NCBI RefSeq assembly: GCF_040717535.1
Contig: NZ_JBFEFI010000003.1
Span: 380,001 to 444,000 of the forward strand
DNA from: Thalassoglobus sp. JC818
Lineage (GTDB): Bacteria > Planctomycetota > Planctomycetia > Planctomycetales > Planctomycetaceae
Length of the DNA stretch: 64,000 nucleotides
Reading direction: 5' to 3'
The notes below the pieces were generated by a model. It was not told where the DNA came from, did no database searches, and was given only the letters and a program-made list of their open reading frames with translations. Positions 34,262 to 43,748 of this stretch are shown here, in pieces. Position numbers and translations under genes: made by a program. Positions within the stretch are counted from its first letter, which is position 1, and the number at the start of each line of letters is the position of its first letter.

Positions 34262-37200
34262 TCAGGCTTGCAGCTCAGGCTGACAAAACCGCTCCAGCGC
34301 GAGGTCTTTGATTCCACGCAGATCGAGTTTTCCCGTTCCGAGAACAGGAATGGCATCGACCTCGACGAAGCTTTCACGAGATGGAAGCCAGATCTTGGGA
34401 AGCCCGGTGTCGGAGAGTTGCTTGATGGCTTCTTCGGGAGTGATGTGCAGTGATCTGTGAAGCACAACCAACTTTTCACCTTTTCGATCATCAGGCACAG
34501 CTGTGACAGCCAGAAGGATTTCTCCTTCTTCGTCGTTGCAATCCTGACAGATACGATTCAGTTCCTGTTCGATCCGAATGTGCGGAACCATTTCGCCACC
34601 GATCTTGGAAAACCGGCTCTGCCGTCCAGTGATCGAAACAAAACCTTCATCGTCGATGGAGGCGAAGTCTCCGGTGCAGTACCAGCCATCTTTGAGGACT
34701 TCAGCAGTTCGCTCTGGTTCGTCCAGGTAACCCTGCATCACGTTAGGGCCTTTGATCAGCAGTAAACCTTCTGCTCCGATTCCGCGGTCTTCTCCGGTCT
34801 CCGGATCGACGACTTTGGCTGTCACTCCCGGCAACGGTCGACCGACAGTCCCAAGCTTTGTGCCACGCTGGACGACTTCTGTCGATCGATGATCCGGAAT
34901 ATTGACCGCAGCCACGGGCGACAGTTCGGTTGTTCCGTAACCTTCGGTCGGAAGAACTCCGAACTTGGCTTCGAAGTCGCGAGCAAGTTGTTCGGGAAGT
35001 TTTTCGGCACCAACAACAATCAGATCGAGCGACTCAAGTTGTTCCTTGTCGCAGCGTCGCAAGTACATCTGCAAGAACGTTGGCGTCGCCATGAGAATGG
35101 TCGCCCGGTTTTCCTGGCACAATCGACCGACAATTTTGGCATCAAGCGGATTGAAGTGATAAATCCCTCGCACGTTGTAGCACAGTGGCAGCCACATACA
35201 TGCTGTGTAGCCGAAGGAATGGAAGAAAGGCAGAACACCGAGCAAAGCGTCGTTGTCATTCAGATTGAGAAGATGGTCGACCGCTTCAATGTTCGCTCCG
35301 ACATTGCTGTGTGAAAGGACGACACCTTTGGGCTCACCTGTCGAACCGGAAGTGAACACGATCGTCAATGTTTCATTCGGATCGACCGAGTTCAGCCCCA
35401 GTGAAGCTTCGAGGGCGGAGGCAGGCATTGCATACGCACCGAATGCTCCGGCCGCTTTGTCGACTGCTGAAACTTTTTCCTTGAGATCTTCAAGGAACAC
35501 GAACTCCGCGTTCTCGAGGTTGTATGGTTTCTTTTCGAGGAACTTGCGACTGGTCAAGACATGTCGGATGCCAGCGCGATTCACGCAGTAATTCAACACA
35601 TCTTCTGAGAGTGTGTAGTTGAGGTTGACGCTGACTCGCTTATCCAGAGCGAGAGCCATGTTCGCCAGGCATCCCCCCACAGATGGAGGCAGCAGAACAC
35701 CGACGGTTTTCTCATCTGGTGCGAAAACTTCTCGACGAAGCACGCGTCGAAATGCGAGTGAGCCAGCCAAAAGCTTCCCACCATTGAGCGTTTGTTTGGT
35801 CGAATCGGTGACCTTCGTTCGCCCTTTGTTGGCTTTGCAGTGACGAATGAATCTCTTGGCGGGAATGGGTTGTCGTGTCATGTCCATTAGATTTGCCTCG
35901 GCTCCGAGCTCTTCCACTTGTTGTCTGACAACTGCAGGATCTTGTACGTCGTAAATCGGTTTTCCGAAATGGATATCAACGGGATATCGCCACTTCTTCG
36001 GCCACTTCCAAAAGAGTTTTCCGCCCCGCCAACTGAAGATGCTGCCCCACAATCCATGCAGATTGACCGGGATGATGGGGGCGTCAGATCCCTGAATGAT
36101 CTTGAACATCCCTCGCTGAAACGGCTGCATCTGTCCGGTGCGGGTTAATTGACCCTCAGCGAAAATGCAGACGAGTTCTCCATCTTTGATGGCGTCCTTC
36201 GCAATTCGGAGCGACTTAACGAGCTCTTTCGGGCCGCGACTGGCGTCGATTGGAATGACTCGCATGACTTGGCCCAGCCGACGGAGGAAAGGCTTCTCGG
36301 TGAAGTCGGCGTAGATGACGAAGCGTATCATTCGTGAGGATGAAATCATCATCAGAATCCCGTCGACAAAGCTCACATGATTCGGAACGATGAGAGCCGG
36401 ACCTTTCTCCGGGATGTTTTCTCGACCGAAGATTCGCAGCTTGTAGACGGTATGAGTCATCAGCCACATGAAGAATCGGAACGAGAGATCCGGAACGACA
36501 AAGACGACATACCATGCAACGGGAATCGTGATGAGTCCGCCGATCAGAAAGATATTCAGCGGGGAAATATTGAGTACCTCGCGGAGAAGCAGAAAGACAC
36601 CGGCGGAAACCACGATGCAGACATAGGAAATCAAATAGTTCCCGGCGAGCACCATGCCGCGATTCTTGCGATCACTGCGGAACTGCAAATATGCCTCGAG
36701 AGGAACGTCGTACAAGCCGGCGCTTCCACCCAAAAGAAACAGGCCGAGGCACGAACCCCAATACGCGAATTGCTCTTTCGGAGGGTATTCCGGCGAGTAC
36801 ATCCAGCCAGCAAGCACGAGGAAGAATGAACTGGCGACAATTCCCACCGCTCCGATCGGAACGATTCCCAATTCGACTTTTCCTTCGGACCAATACCCAG
36901 CGAGCACCGATCCGCACCCAACACCGGCGATGAGGATTCCGAGAAGAATTCCAACGTCAGATTTACTGAGCCCCAGAATCAGTTCGCCATAAGGATTGAT
37001 GTTCTGTTGTGAAAGCGAGCCCAGAAACATGAAGAACGCGATTCCAAGAGCCGTTTTCAGAAGTCTTGGATCCGAAAAGACCGCTCGCAAAGGAGGGACC
37101 ATGGCGGTAATCGGATTGATTTGCAGCTTCGCGTGAGAATCACCTGCTCCTGCTGTTCGAATTACGAGACTGGTGATTGTGCCTGCAACAGCCAGTCCCA

Positions 37201-37792
37201 CTAGAATCATGGAGACTGCTGACAAATCTTGAATGTTGCCAGCTCCGAGAGTGGGACGAGCCCAGTCATATAGAGCAAACCCAGCGACTGTTCCCAACCC
37301 GATCGCCAGGATCGAGGTCAGCTGCATGATTCCGTTTCCTTTCGAGAGGAGACGGGTCGGCAGGATCTCGGGGATACTTCCAAACTTCGCCGGACCGAAC
37401 AGGGCGCTTTGGCTTCCGAGCAGAAAGACGACGCTGAACAAGGCAGTGACGTTTCCGTAAAGTATGGAGAGGACCGCCATCAGCATGATGCCAATCTCGG
37501 CAACTTTGAATGCGATGATGACTGATCGTTTGCTGAATCGGTCCGCCAGCCATCCCGCCATCGGAGAGAAAATCAGAAATGGAACCGTCAGGCAGACGGT
37601 CCCGATCGCGATGGCGTTTGACTGTCCAACGACTTGCTCGGCAATCGGGACGGACAACCATCTGAAAAGGTTGTCATTAAACGCCCCGAGAAACTGTGTC
37701 AGAACCAGTCCAATAAAGCTGAGCGAGGTCAGCGACCCGTTCTCACGCGTGGATTCGCCGAGTTCATCTGTTTGGACTTCAGCCGAATTCAT
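34262..37792 (-). CDS. aas: Trifunctional LplT-PlsC-acyl-ACP synthetase (Aas-like)
   Basis: A 1176-residue protein with three domains. Residues 1-430 are a major facilitator transporter of the LplT type (lysophospholipid flippase) with about 12 helices. Residues about 450-620 are a PlsC-type acyltransferase with NHVSFVDG (H-x4-D, about 471-476) and FAEGQLTRTGQMQPFQRG. Residues about 650-1176 are an AMP-forming ligase with TIVFTSGSTGEPKGVVLSHSN, EGYGTTELSP and a C-terminal GKLDLRGIKDLA. Inferred role: import lysophospholipid, activate fatty acid and re-acylate it at the inner membrane. In E. coli LplT and Aas are separate proteins. Confidence 0.93.
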   Translation of the reverse strand: MNSAEVQTDELGESTRENGSLTSLSFIGLVLTQFLGAFNDNLFRWLSVPIAEQVVGQSNAIAIGTVCLTVPFLIFSPMAGWLADRFSKRSVIIAFKVAEIGIMLMAVLSILYGNVTALFSVVFLLGSQSALFGPAKFGSIPEILPTRLLSKGNGIMQLTSILAIGLGTVAGFALYDWARPTLGAGNIQDLSAVSMILVGLAVAGTITSLVIRTAGAGDSHAKLQINPITAMVPPLRAVFSDPRLLKTALGIAFFMFLGSLSQQNINPYGELILGLSKSDVGILLGILIAGVGCGSVLAGYWSEGKVELGIVPIGAVGIVASSFFLVLAGWMYSPEYPPKEQFAYWGSCLGLFLLGGSAGLYDVPLEAYLQFRSDRKNRGMVLAGNYLISYVCIVVSAGVFLLLREVLNISPLNIFLIGGLITIPVAWYVVFVVPDLSFRFFMWLMTHTVYKLRIFGRENIPEKGPALIVPNHVSFVDGILMMISSSRMIRFVIYADFTEKPFLRRLGQVMRVIPIDASRGPKELVKSLRIAKDAIKDGELVCIFAEGQLTRTGQMQPFQRGMFKIIQGSDAPIIPVNLHGLWGSIFSWRGGKLFWKWPKKWRYPVDIHFGKPIYDVQDPAVVRQQVEELGAEANLMDMTRQPIPAKRFIRHCKANKGRTKVTDSTKQTLNGGKLLAGSLAFRRVLRREVFAPDEKTVGVLLPPSVGGCLANMALALDKRVSVNLNYTLSEDVLNYCVNRAGIRHVLTSRKFLEKKPYNLENAEFVFLEDLKEKVSAVDKAAGAFGAYAMPASALEASLGLNSVDPNETLTIVFTSGSTGEPKGVVLSHSNVGANIEAVDHLLNLNDNDALLGVLPFFHSFGYTACMWLPLCYNVRGIYHFNPLDAKIVGRLCQENRATILMATPTFLQMYLRRCDKEQLESLDLIVVGAEKLPEQLARDFEAKFGVLPTEGYGTTELSPVAAVNIPDHRSTEVVQRGTKLGTVGRPLPGVTAKVVDPETGEDRGIGAEGLLLIKGPNVMQGYLDEPERTAEVLKDGWYCTGDFASIDDEGFVSITGRQSRFSKIGGEMVPHIRIEQELNRICQDCNDEEGEILLAVTAVPDDRKGEKLVVLHRSLHITPEEAIKQLSDTGLPKIWLPSRESFVEVDAIPVLGTGKLDLRGIKDLALERFCQPELQA

Positions 37793-38196
37793 ACTGTCGT
37801 CTCTTGTCCGAAGAAGTTGTGAATTTAAGAAATTGTCTGGGTCGTTGTCATCAACTCATCCGGGTGAACACTGGGAGGTGTTGATCCAGCCCATCGGGCT
37901 GGGAACAAGAACAGCGACGAGTTCGATTGGCCATGTTCTTGGCCTCTGCACGCTCGCCGGTACTTGTTTCGTTCGATGAATGCTGCGGTTGCCTGCGTCA
38001 ATCGCTGAAAACCGAAGACGATGATGCTTCAGGAAATCGGCGACCTTTTCCGGAGAATATCACGCTCTTGTCTATGCAAAAACACCACTTTTCCCAAACC
38101 GGCATAGCTGGTGCACAAAACGGACCAGTTTTCGGCGTTTCGGCGGCCATTCCGCCTCCCGCCGAAGACAGCATGCTTGAGCTGAAAGCAACGACT
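37793..38196. other. Intergenic region between aas-like gene and nth
   Basis: About 400 bases between two minus-strand genes. Some plus-strand frames are open but carry no domain. I see no terminator for nth and no repeat copy. Confidence 0.4.
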
Positions 38197-38859
38197 TTAG
38201 CTTTCCAGCGGGGCCAGACCGACTCGGGGGCAAATCTTCAGCATCGGGCATTCAAGGCATTTTGGACGACGGGCAATACAGATCTGCCGACCGTGGTGAA
38301 TCATGCGATGTGAGTAGTCGATCCACTCTTTCTTTGGAAGAATCGCAACGAGATCTCGCTCGATGATTTCGGGATTCTGGCTTTCTGTGAGGCCGAGAAG
38401 GTTGGAGATTCTCCGGACATGCGTGTCGACGACCACTCCACTCGGAATTCCGAATGCGGTTCCGAGGACGACGTTCGCTGTTTTGCGACCGACTCCTGGA
38501 AGCTTGACCAGTTCGTCGAGAGACTGAGGGAGAACTCCGTCATGGCGATCGACGAGCGCCTGCGCCATTCCTCTCAGATTCGTGGCTTTGGCCCGAAAGA
38601 ACCCGAGTGGTTTGACGATCTCTTCGACTTGTGCCTGAGTTGCGGCAGCCAGGGATTCAGGATCAGGAAACTTGGAGAAGAGTGTTGGCGTGACCGAATT
38701 GACTCGCTCGTCCGTACACTGAGCCGAAAGAATCGTCGCTGCCAGGAGTTGAAATGGTGATTCGTGATGCAGGGCACACTCTGCCACGGGATAGGTCTTG
38801 CGCAGCCGCGTGACCACTTTGCGGGCTTGTCGCTTTCTGGCATCAAGAGTGTCAAACAT
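38197..38859 (-). CDS. nth: Endonuclease III
   Basis: DNA glycosylase/AP lyase for oxidised pyrimidines in base-excision repair, 220 residues. The N-terminal block [19 protein letters not shown], the helix-hairpin-helix [13 protein letters not shown] with the catalytic Lys, and VVDTHVRRI with the catalytic Asp are intact. The C-terminal 4Fe-4S site has the exact C-x6-C-x2-C-x5-C spacing ([18 protein letters not shown]). Divergent from the DUF309 gene. Confidence 0.96.
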   Translation of the reverse strand: MFDTLDARKRQARKVVTRLRKTYPVAECALHHESPFQLLAATILSAQCTDERVNSVTPTLFSKFPDPESLAAATQAQVEEIVKPLGFFRAKATNLRGMAQALVDRHDGVLPQSLDELVKLPGVGRKTANVVLGTAFGIPSGVVVDTHVRRISNLLGLTESQNPEIIERDLVAILPKKEWIDYSHRMIHHGRQICIARRPKCLECPMLKICPRVGLAPLES

Positions 38860-39037
38860 TGGGAGCCGATCGTTTCATCCGTTGAACACGTGTTTCAGAG
38901 TCTTTGAAAGAGATCTCGGAAACGCAATCGAGAGTTCATTTTCCTGTCGACAAGTATCAATTCTACGCGCTAAGCTCAACGTCCCAACCCAGAGAAAAAC
39001 GATCATCCAACGATCAGAGAACACTTGAGAAGGTGGA

Positions 39038-39409
39038 ATGGACAACGAACAGTTTCGACACGCCGTCAGCTTGTTCAATAGACAGGAATTCTTCGCGTGT
39101 CACGATGTTCTTGAAGAAATCTGGTCAGAGACTCTCGGCGAGCAGCGGGAATTTCTGCAAGGCCTGATTCACGCGGCGGTCGCGCTCTTTCACTTCGGAG
39201 AGGGAAATCTTGGGGGAGCGCGGAAGATGCACGATTCCACCGTCCGGTATCTCACTCCCTATCTCCCCGAATGCTCGGGGCTGGATCTGGCCACTTTTCT
39301 GGCAGACTTCGAAGTCTGCTTTGAACCGATTCTGGGATCGCACGACAGCTATCCACAGGGAGCGGAAATGAACCCGGAATTGTGCCCGAAACTGGAGTTT
39401 GTTGAGTAG
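39038..39409 (+). CDS. DUF309 protein
   Basis: A 123-residue helical protein matching DUF309: FNRQEFFACHDVLEEIW, QREFLQGLIHAAVALFHFGEGNLGGARKMH. The conserved His, Glu and Asp may form a metal site. AGAAGGTGGA precedes the ATG closely. Function of the family is unknown. It is followed 18 bases later by a LON-domain gene, so the two are probably co-expressed. Confidence 0.85.
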   Translation: MDNEQFRHAVSLFNRQEFFACHDVLEEIWSETLGEQREFLQGLIHAAVALFHFGEGNLGGARKMHDSTVRYLTPYLPECSGLDLATFLADFEVCFEPILGSHDSYPQGAEMNPELCPKLEFVE

Positions 39410-39427
39410 CATCGGGAGGAATGGAAC

Positions 39428-40096
39428 ATGTCATCAGAAACACAGAAATTGTTGAAACAGCCGATCGAACGGTCTCAACACGCTTACCCAGTACTGCTTC
39501 TGGAAGACGTCGCCGTGTTGCCGGAAGCAACGGAAGTCGTCATCGCACGCGATCACCTGAAGCGTGACTGCGAACAGTTAGTCGAAGAGGAACCGGAAGC
39601 AACCGTGATTCTCGTTCCGGATCGCACATCGATTCGCGAAGGCCAGATCGTCTGTCTGGCGAAAATTCTGCGAACCGAAGACGTCTCCGCAGACGAGTTG
39701 CAAATCGAATTTCGAGGACTGTCACGAGTCGAGATTCTTGAAAGCGACGCGAATGACAACTCAGTAGTGGTCCGTCATCTGCATGACGAGCGCTCAACAA
39801 CGTCCACCGATCGGCGCGAAATTCGTCTCGCAATCTTGCAGGCATTGGAAATGTTGTTTCCTGATGCAGTGACGAGTCGACTTCTCATTCCGCTTCTTGA
39901 AGTCGAACTCTCGTTCTCGCGCCTCGTGGATCTGGCTTCGACCGTCTGCGATTTCGAAATTCATGAACGGTTCGAACTGCTTGCTGAAGCTTCCGCTGAT
40001 CGCCGCGCAGAATGGATTCTGAATCGGCTGTATGGCCGAATCCAACATTCGCGACGTGTGAAAGAGAACGGAATGCCCCTTTTCAGCAGCAATTGA
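39428..40096 (+). CDS. LON substrate-binding domain-like protein
   Basis: A 222-residue protein resembling the N-terminal substrate-binding domain of Lon protease but without ATPase or protease parts: VLLLEDVAVLPEATEVVIARD, ATVILVPDRTSIREGQIVCLAKILRTEDV, LQIEFRGLSRVEILE, and a helical C-terminus FELLAEASADRRAEWILNRLYG. Stand-alone LON-domain proteins may deliver or recognise substrates. GGGAGGA lies upstream of the ATG. The N-terminal residues around LPEATEVVIARD are diverged from the typical LPLFPLPxxVLxPG. Confidence 0.72.
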   Translation: MSSETQKLLKQPIERSQHAYPVLLLEDVAVLPEATEVVIARDHLKRDCEQLVEEEPEATVILVPDRTSIREGQIVCLAKILRTEDVSADELQIEFRGLSRVEILESDANDNSVVVRHLHDERSTTSTDRREIRLAILQALEMLFPDAVTSRLLIPLLEVELSFSRLVDLASTVCDFEIHERFELLAEASADRRAEWILNRLYGRIQHSRRVKENGMPLFSSN

Positions 40097-40340
40097 TCAG
40101 AAGTTTCTAACGCTTCTGTCTTAAATTGCGATTGTGGATTGTTTCTCCCTGTCAGAAACATTGGCCAACATCTTGCCGACTGTTCAGGGGTTCCGTACCG
40201 TTGACGTAGAGTGATCGATCGAGATCATTCTGAAAAACGCAATAGCGAGGAGTTTCTCAAACTGAGGCGAAGTGTCTCAGCGAGTTCCTCAGGAGCGTGA
40301 AGTTTTCAGGTCGATTGAGGTATTTCCGATACCTTCGTTT

Positions 40341-41444
40341 ATGAACAATGATAAGACGAAACAGCAAATCCTCTTTGACGCTGCCCGGCTGATTCACTCG
40401 CGACAGGAGGTAGATTACTACCGGGCGAAAATGCGTGCTGGACGAAAGATTTGCGGAGGTTGGGTCAAACAATCGCTTCTCCCGACTGATACGGAATTGA
40501 GGAACGAAGTCCAACGCTTCGTGTCGCTCTACGAAGGAGATCGCGGGTTCGATAACCTTCTGGACCTGCGATTGACTGCCTGGAGGATGATGAATCTTCT
40601 CGAACCATCTCAGCCGATTCTCTTTGGAGGAGCGGTCGATGGGGAAATGCGATCGGGCGGACAGATTCAGATTCTTATCGACGCTTCTGCGTTGGATCGA
40701 GTCTTAAGCTTACTCGATCGTCACGGGTTGTTTTTCGAGCAGCAGTCTTTCGAACCGACAAGGAGTTCGGAGTCGGTGCGAGTACTGGTGAAAGAGAAAT
40801 ACCCGGTCGAGTTGATTTTCCGGTCGGGTGATTGGCTCTCGAGCGAGATCGAAGAGGACAACCCCAAGGAAGCAGAAGCGAACCTGGAAGAGTTTCAGGA
40901 AATTCTCCGCGACAGCTACCCGGACTTCGATCCGGAATTCTCTGCGAGTTCGGAACTCGAGCCATCTGATCGGTTTGAATTCTATCGACTCCTGCTTCTT
41001 CCTCTGGAGAGTGTGGAACAGAATAAGCACGATCATCCCGAAGGAGATGCTCTCTATCACAGCTTGCAGGTTTTTGAGCAGGCTTGCGCGAGAAAACCGT
41101 ACGACGAAGAGTTTCTTCTCGCTGCGATTCTTCACGATGTCGGACTCGCTGTCGATCCAATGGACCCAGCGCGTGCTGGTTTAGACGTTCTCGATGGCTG
41201 GATTACTGAACGAACAGCATGGTTCATCGAGAACCTGCAAGATGCCCAGCGTGCTCAAATCGGAGTGCTGGGAGCAAGAGCTTTGCGGCGGCTCCAAAAG
41301 CATTTGGACTACGAAGATCTCACACAGCTAGCCGAGTGTGATCTTCTCGGAAGGACTCCCGGAGCGGATGTTCGCAAGGTCACAGAAGCATTGTCGATTA
41401 TACGTGAGCTTGCGCGAGACGAATTGGACGCAGCAGAAGACTGA
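40341..41444 (+). CDS. HD-domain protein with nucleotidyltransferase-like N-terminal part
   Basis: A protein of about 367 residues; the ATG at 40341 (MNNDKTKQQILFDAARLIH) is preferred over the upstream TTG. The N-terminal ~200 residues contain LFGGAVDGEMRSGGQIQILID and RVLVKEKYPVELIF, reminiscent of nucleotidyltransferase folds; this is inference. The C-terminal half has an HD metal site: YHSLQVFEQA and LLAAILHDVGLAVDP. This suggests a phosphohydrolase, perhaps acting on nucleotides or RNA. No neighbour clarifies the substrate. Confidence 0.72.
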   Translation: MNNDKTKQQILFDAARLIHSRQEVDYYRAKMRAGRKICGGWVKQSLLPTDTELRNEVQRFVSLYEGDRGFDNLLDLRLTAWRMMNLLEPSQPILFGGAVDGEMRSGGQIQILIDASALDRVLSLLDRHGLFFEQQSFEPTRSSESVRVLVKEKYPVELIFRSGDWLSSEIEEDNPKEAEANLEEFQEILRDSYPDFDPEFSASSELEPSDRFEFYRLLLLPLESVEQNKHDHPEGDALYHSLQVFEQACARKPYDEEFLLAAILHDVGLAVDPMDPARAGLDVLDGWITERTAWFIENLQDAQRAQIGVLGARALRRLQKHLDYEDLTQLAECDLLGRTPGADVRKVTEALSIIRELARDELDAAED

Positions 41445-41451
41445 TCTCGAT

Positions 41452-42639
41452 TCAGAACAGCGAAAACATCATGAGCTGAGTAGATCGCACGAGCCAGGTG
41501 CGTTCGGTGGGTGAGATTTTCCCTGTGCGAAGCATGTAGCTGGTTTTCGATTTGACTTGCGAAACGAACAGCCGCTGCAAATCCGTCATCTCGAACTCTC
41601 CCATCTCTTCCGCTTCAAGAAGTTGTTTTGTCACTGAGTTGATGGCACGAACTTCGTGCAGCGAAGGTGTTTCGTCGACGTCCCATTCAATGGAAGATGG
41701 CAGATTGGCGATCTGGTCTGCCACACGAAGCATGGCAGTGGAGACAAGTGCGATTTTGTCGATGTCCAGTTTTTCCAGCGTGTCTTCCGGCGTGTGATAG
41801 TCGGGATGTTCACCCGTAGAGAAAAACAGAAACGGAATTTTTCGATATCGAAACGGTCCATAGTCGCTGCGCGTGCCAACGATGTCTGTTCCGAGCCGGG
41901 CCACTTCGAGACCCTCAGGCACAGCAATTTGGTCGAGGCAATGGCTCACCTGAGGGGAAGTCTCCGCTCCCATGACGAAGACTGTCGGAATATCAAGTCC
42001 TCCGAGTGAACGACCGATCATATCCGCTGTGAGGCAGAAGCGGATCGATTCTTCTTCCAGCGGGCAGTGCGCAAGAAACCAGCGTGAACCCCAGAGCAGA
42101 TGTTCTTCAAGATCGAACGAGACAAAGGCGATGCTGCGCCGAGCTGGATTTTTCGCAAAGTGTTTCGCCAGTTCCAAAAGCATCGAGACACCACTGGCAT
42201 TGTCGTCAGCTCCGGGAAAGATCTTCCCCCCACGGACTCCGAGATGATCGTAGTGGGCGTTGACGACGATCCACTCCCTTTTGAGAAGCGGGTCTGTTCC
42301 CTCCACGAATCCGCCTATATTGCGTCCCATGATGATGGGATCAGCGGACTTGTCGTTGAAATCAGGGACTGCTTGGATGAAGCCATCTTCGAAAAGCGGT
42401 TGCAGACCGGATTCCTCAAACCGAGCGATGATGTAATCGGCCGATTCGATTTTTCCCCAGTCGTCTCTGCCGCGTCGGTCCGGACTCGCCAGATATTCGA
42501 GATGCGAGAGCAAGTCCTGAGCGGAGACGATGGTCTCAGCAGCACTTTCGGCCTGTTCGACTTCAACCCCGTCGCTTGCAACCGCGAGGTTAGCGATCGC
42601 GATCAGACTGAAAATCAGAGCGAGGAGAAGTCGCTGCAT
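41452..42639 (-). CDS. Secreted M28-family zinc metallopeptidase
   Basis: A protein of 395 residues starting at the ATG at 42639, which begins a signal peptide (MQRLLLALIFSLIAIANLAVAS). The M28 zinc ligands are all present: His in VVNAHYDHLG, Asp in PGADDNASGVSM, Glu pair in FDLEEHLLWGSRW, Asp in LTADMIGRS, and His in STGEHPDYHTPEDTLEKLD. It is probably an exported aminopeptidase or peptidase. The frame extends 94 residues further upstream, but that part is Ser/Arg-rich and unlikely to be translated. It converges with the HD-domain gene with only 7 bases between stops. Confidence 0.9.
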   Translation of the reverse strand: MQRLLLALIFSLIAIANLAVASDGVEVEQAESAAETIVSAQDLLSHLEYLASPDRRGRDDWGKIESADYIIARFEESGLQPLFEDGFIQAVPDFNDKSADPIIMGRNIGGFVEGTDPLLKREWIVVNAHYDHLGVRGGKIFPGADDNASGVSMLLELAKHFAKNPARRSIAFVSFDLEEHLLWGSRWFLAHCPLEEESIRFCLTADMIGRSLGGLDIPTVFVMGAETSPQVSHCLDQIAVPEGLEVARLGTDIVGTRSDYGPFRYRKIPFLFFSTGEHPDYHTPEDTLEKLDIDKIALVSTAMLRVADQIANLPSSIEWDVDETPSLHEVRAINSVTKQLLEAEEMGEFEMTDLQRLFVSQVKSKTSYMLRTGKISPTERTWLVRSTQLMMFSLF

Positions 42640-42923
42640 TCGACTTTCATGATGCTGGTGACGGACAACTGGGCAGCCTTTCGACATCGTATGGAGCATT
42701 TTCTTGAGTTGCGCGGTGGATCGATTCGATTGGGAATGGTGACCAATTATGACGGCTGGGCGGATTCTAACGAAAAATCCTGTTTTGAACGCCGTCGCCT
42801 GTCGATGTTTCCTTTGATCAGTCAACTTTCGACGTGATGCGATCACTCTCACCGGTGCTTGTGCGGCAACACGTCCTGAGGAATTTAGTCCGCTCTCTCC
42901 GAAATTAATCATGGAGATCATTC

Positions 42924-43226
42924 ATGTTGAAGCAAACACTTCTGGCCGGTTTGTGCTCCGTCGCATTCCTGGTCGTCATGTTTGTCGGCACCAACGAAGT
43001 TGAAGCAGCTCCTCCGGGGCAACCGACGAATTGGCAGCGATTCTACCACTATCCTTACGTTTACTACCCACAGAACTACCAGACTCAGCCAGAGAGCTAC
43101 GATCACATGTATTACCGGTATCCGACCGAACGTCGGATCCCTGTCTACAACTCTCAGTGGCACAACTTCTATCCCAGCGAACGACCATATCACTGGGGCC
43201 ATCACTTCATTCTGGACGTCTTCTAG
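42924..43226 (+). CDS. Small secreted Tyr/Pro-rich protein of planctomycete type
   Basis: A 100-residue protein with a signal peptide (MLKQTLLAGLCSVAFLVVMF, to VEAAPPG). The mature part of about 71 residues has about 14 Tyr with many Pro, His and Arg: WQRFYHYPYVYYPQNY, MYYRYPTERRIPVYN, and the C-terminal HWGHHFILDVF. I recall close relatives in planctomycetes, sometimes labelled calmodulin-binding, without experimental support. GGAGAT precedes the ATG. An envelope or extracellular structural role is plausible but unproven. Confidence 0.78.
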   Translation: MLKQTLLAGLCSVAFLVVMFVGTNEVEAAPPGQPTNWQRFYHYPYVYYPQNYQTQPESYDHMYYRYPTERRIPVYNSQWHNFYPSERPYHWGHHFILDVF

Positions 43227-43346
43227 GAGAAGTTCCTGAATGTGTGAAACGAGTGGTTTCACCAGAATGTTGTCGAAACCACTCCGTCGATCAACGGCAG
43301 ACAGACGAAAAACTCTGCCACATTTTCCTTCCGGTTTGCACATGCC

Positions 43347-43418
43347 TGCATGAGCAAACACTTCTGAGTCTTTGAGGGAAACGGCTCAGATCCAAGAAGA
43401 GGAAAGAGCAGCTTGCTC
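43347..43418 (-). repeat. Interspersed intergenic repeat, copy G (diverged)
   Basis: On the minus strand it starts GAGCAAGCTGCTCTTTCCT and ends TTTGCTCATGCA. The middle is diverged from the other copies, but both ends and length fit. It is antisense to the flanking plus-strand genes, as all copies are. Confidence 0.65.
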
Positions 43419-43454
43419 CATCTGGGGGCGATGAATCAACTTGAGGGTGAGGGG

Positions 43455-43489
43455 AACAGCCTGCTTCGGCTTCGAAGCAGGCTGTTTTT
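43455..43489 (+). terminator. Intrinsic terminator
   Basis: A perfect 14-bp stem (AACAGCCTGCTTCG at 43455-43468 with 43473-43486) and GCTT loop, followed by a run of Ts. It probably ends the transcript of the small Tyr-rich protein gene. Its AACAGCC start resembles the terminator at 2881. Confidence 0.9.
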
Positions 43490-43748
43490 GTATTTGCTCT
43501 TTTGCCTTTTTTTTGCGTTCTGCTTGATTCAGTTTGACACGTCAATTGGCGGATCTATGTTTCCCTGACCGAGATTCGCGGTCACAAATCGCAATGACAA
43601 CTTAAACGCGGCAAGGAGAAGCTAGGAGCTTTGAGGGGACCTTGTCGCGTTTTTTCGTGCGCGCATCGCTGTGAATCTTTAAGGGTTATACCGATTCTGC
43701 TGAAGCCTGTTGTAAAACAGACCGATTGATTGAGAAGGACTGAAGTTT

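Larger units (their letters stand above)
43227..43748. other. Intergenic region with hairpins, repeat copy G and a terminator
   Basis: About 520 bases. From left to right it holds two mutually exclusive hairpins (43244-43284), repeat copy G (43347-43418) and a strong terminator (43455-43489). AAGGA at 43735-43739 is 9 bases before the TTG at 43749. No gene was recognised. Confidence 0.55.

Noticed and set aside
42100-42837. Plus-strand open frame of about 245 codons
   Set aside because: Antisense to the M28 peptidase gene; no domain or ribosome-binding site supports it.
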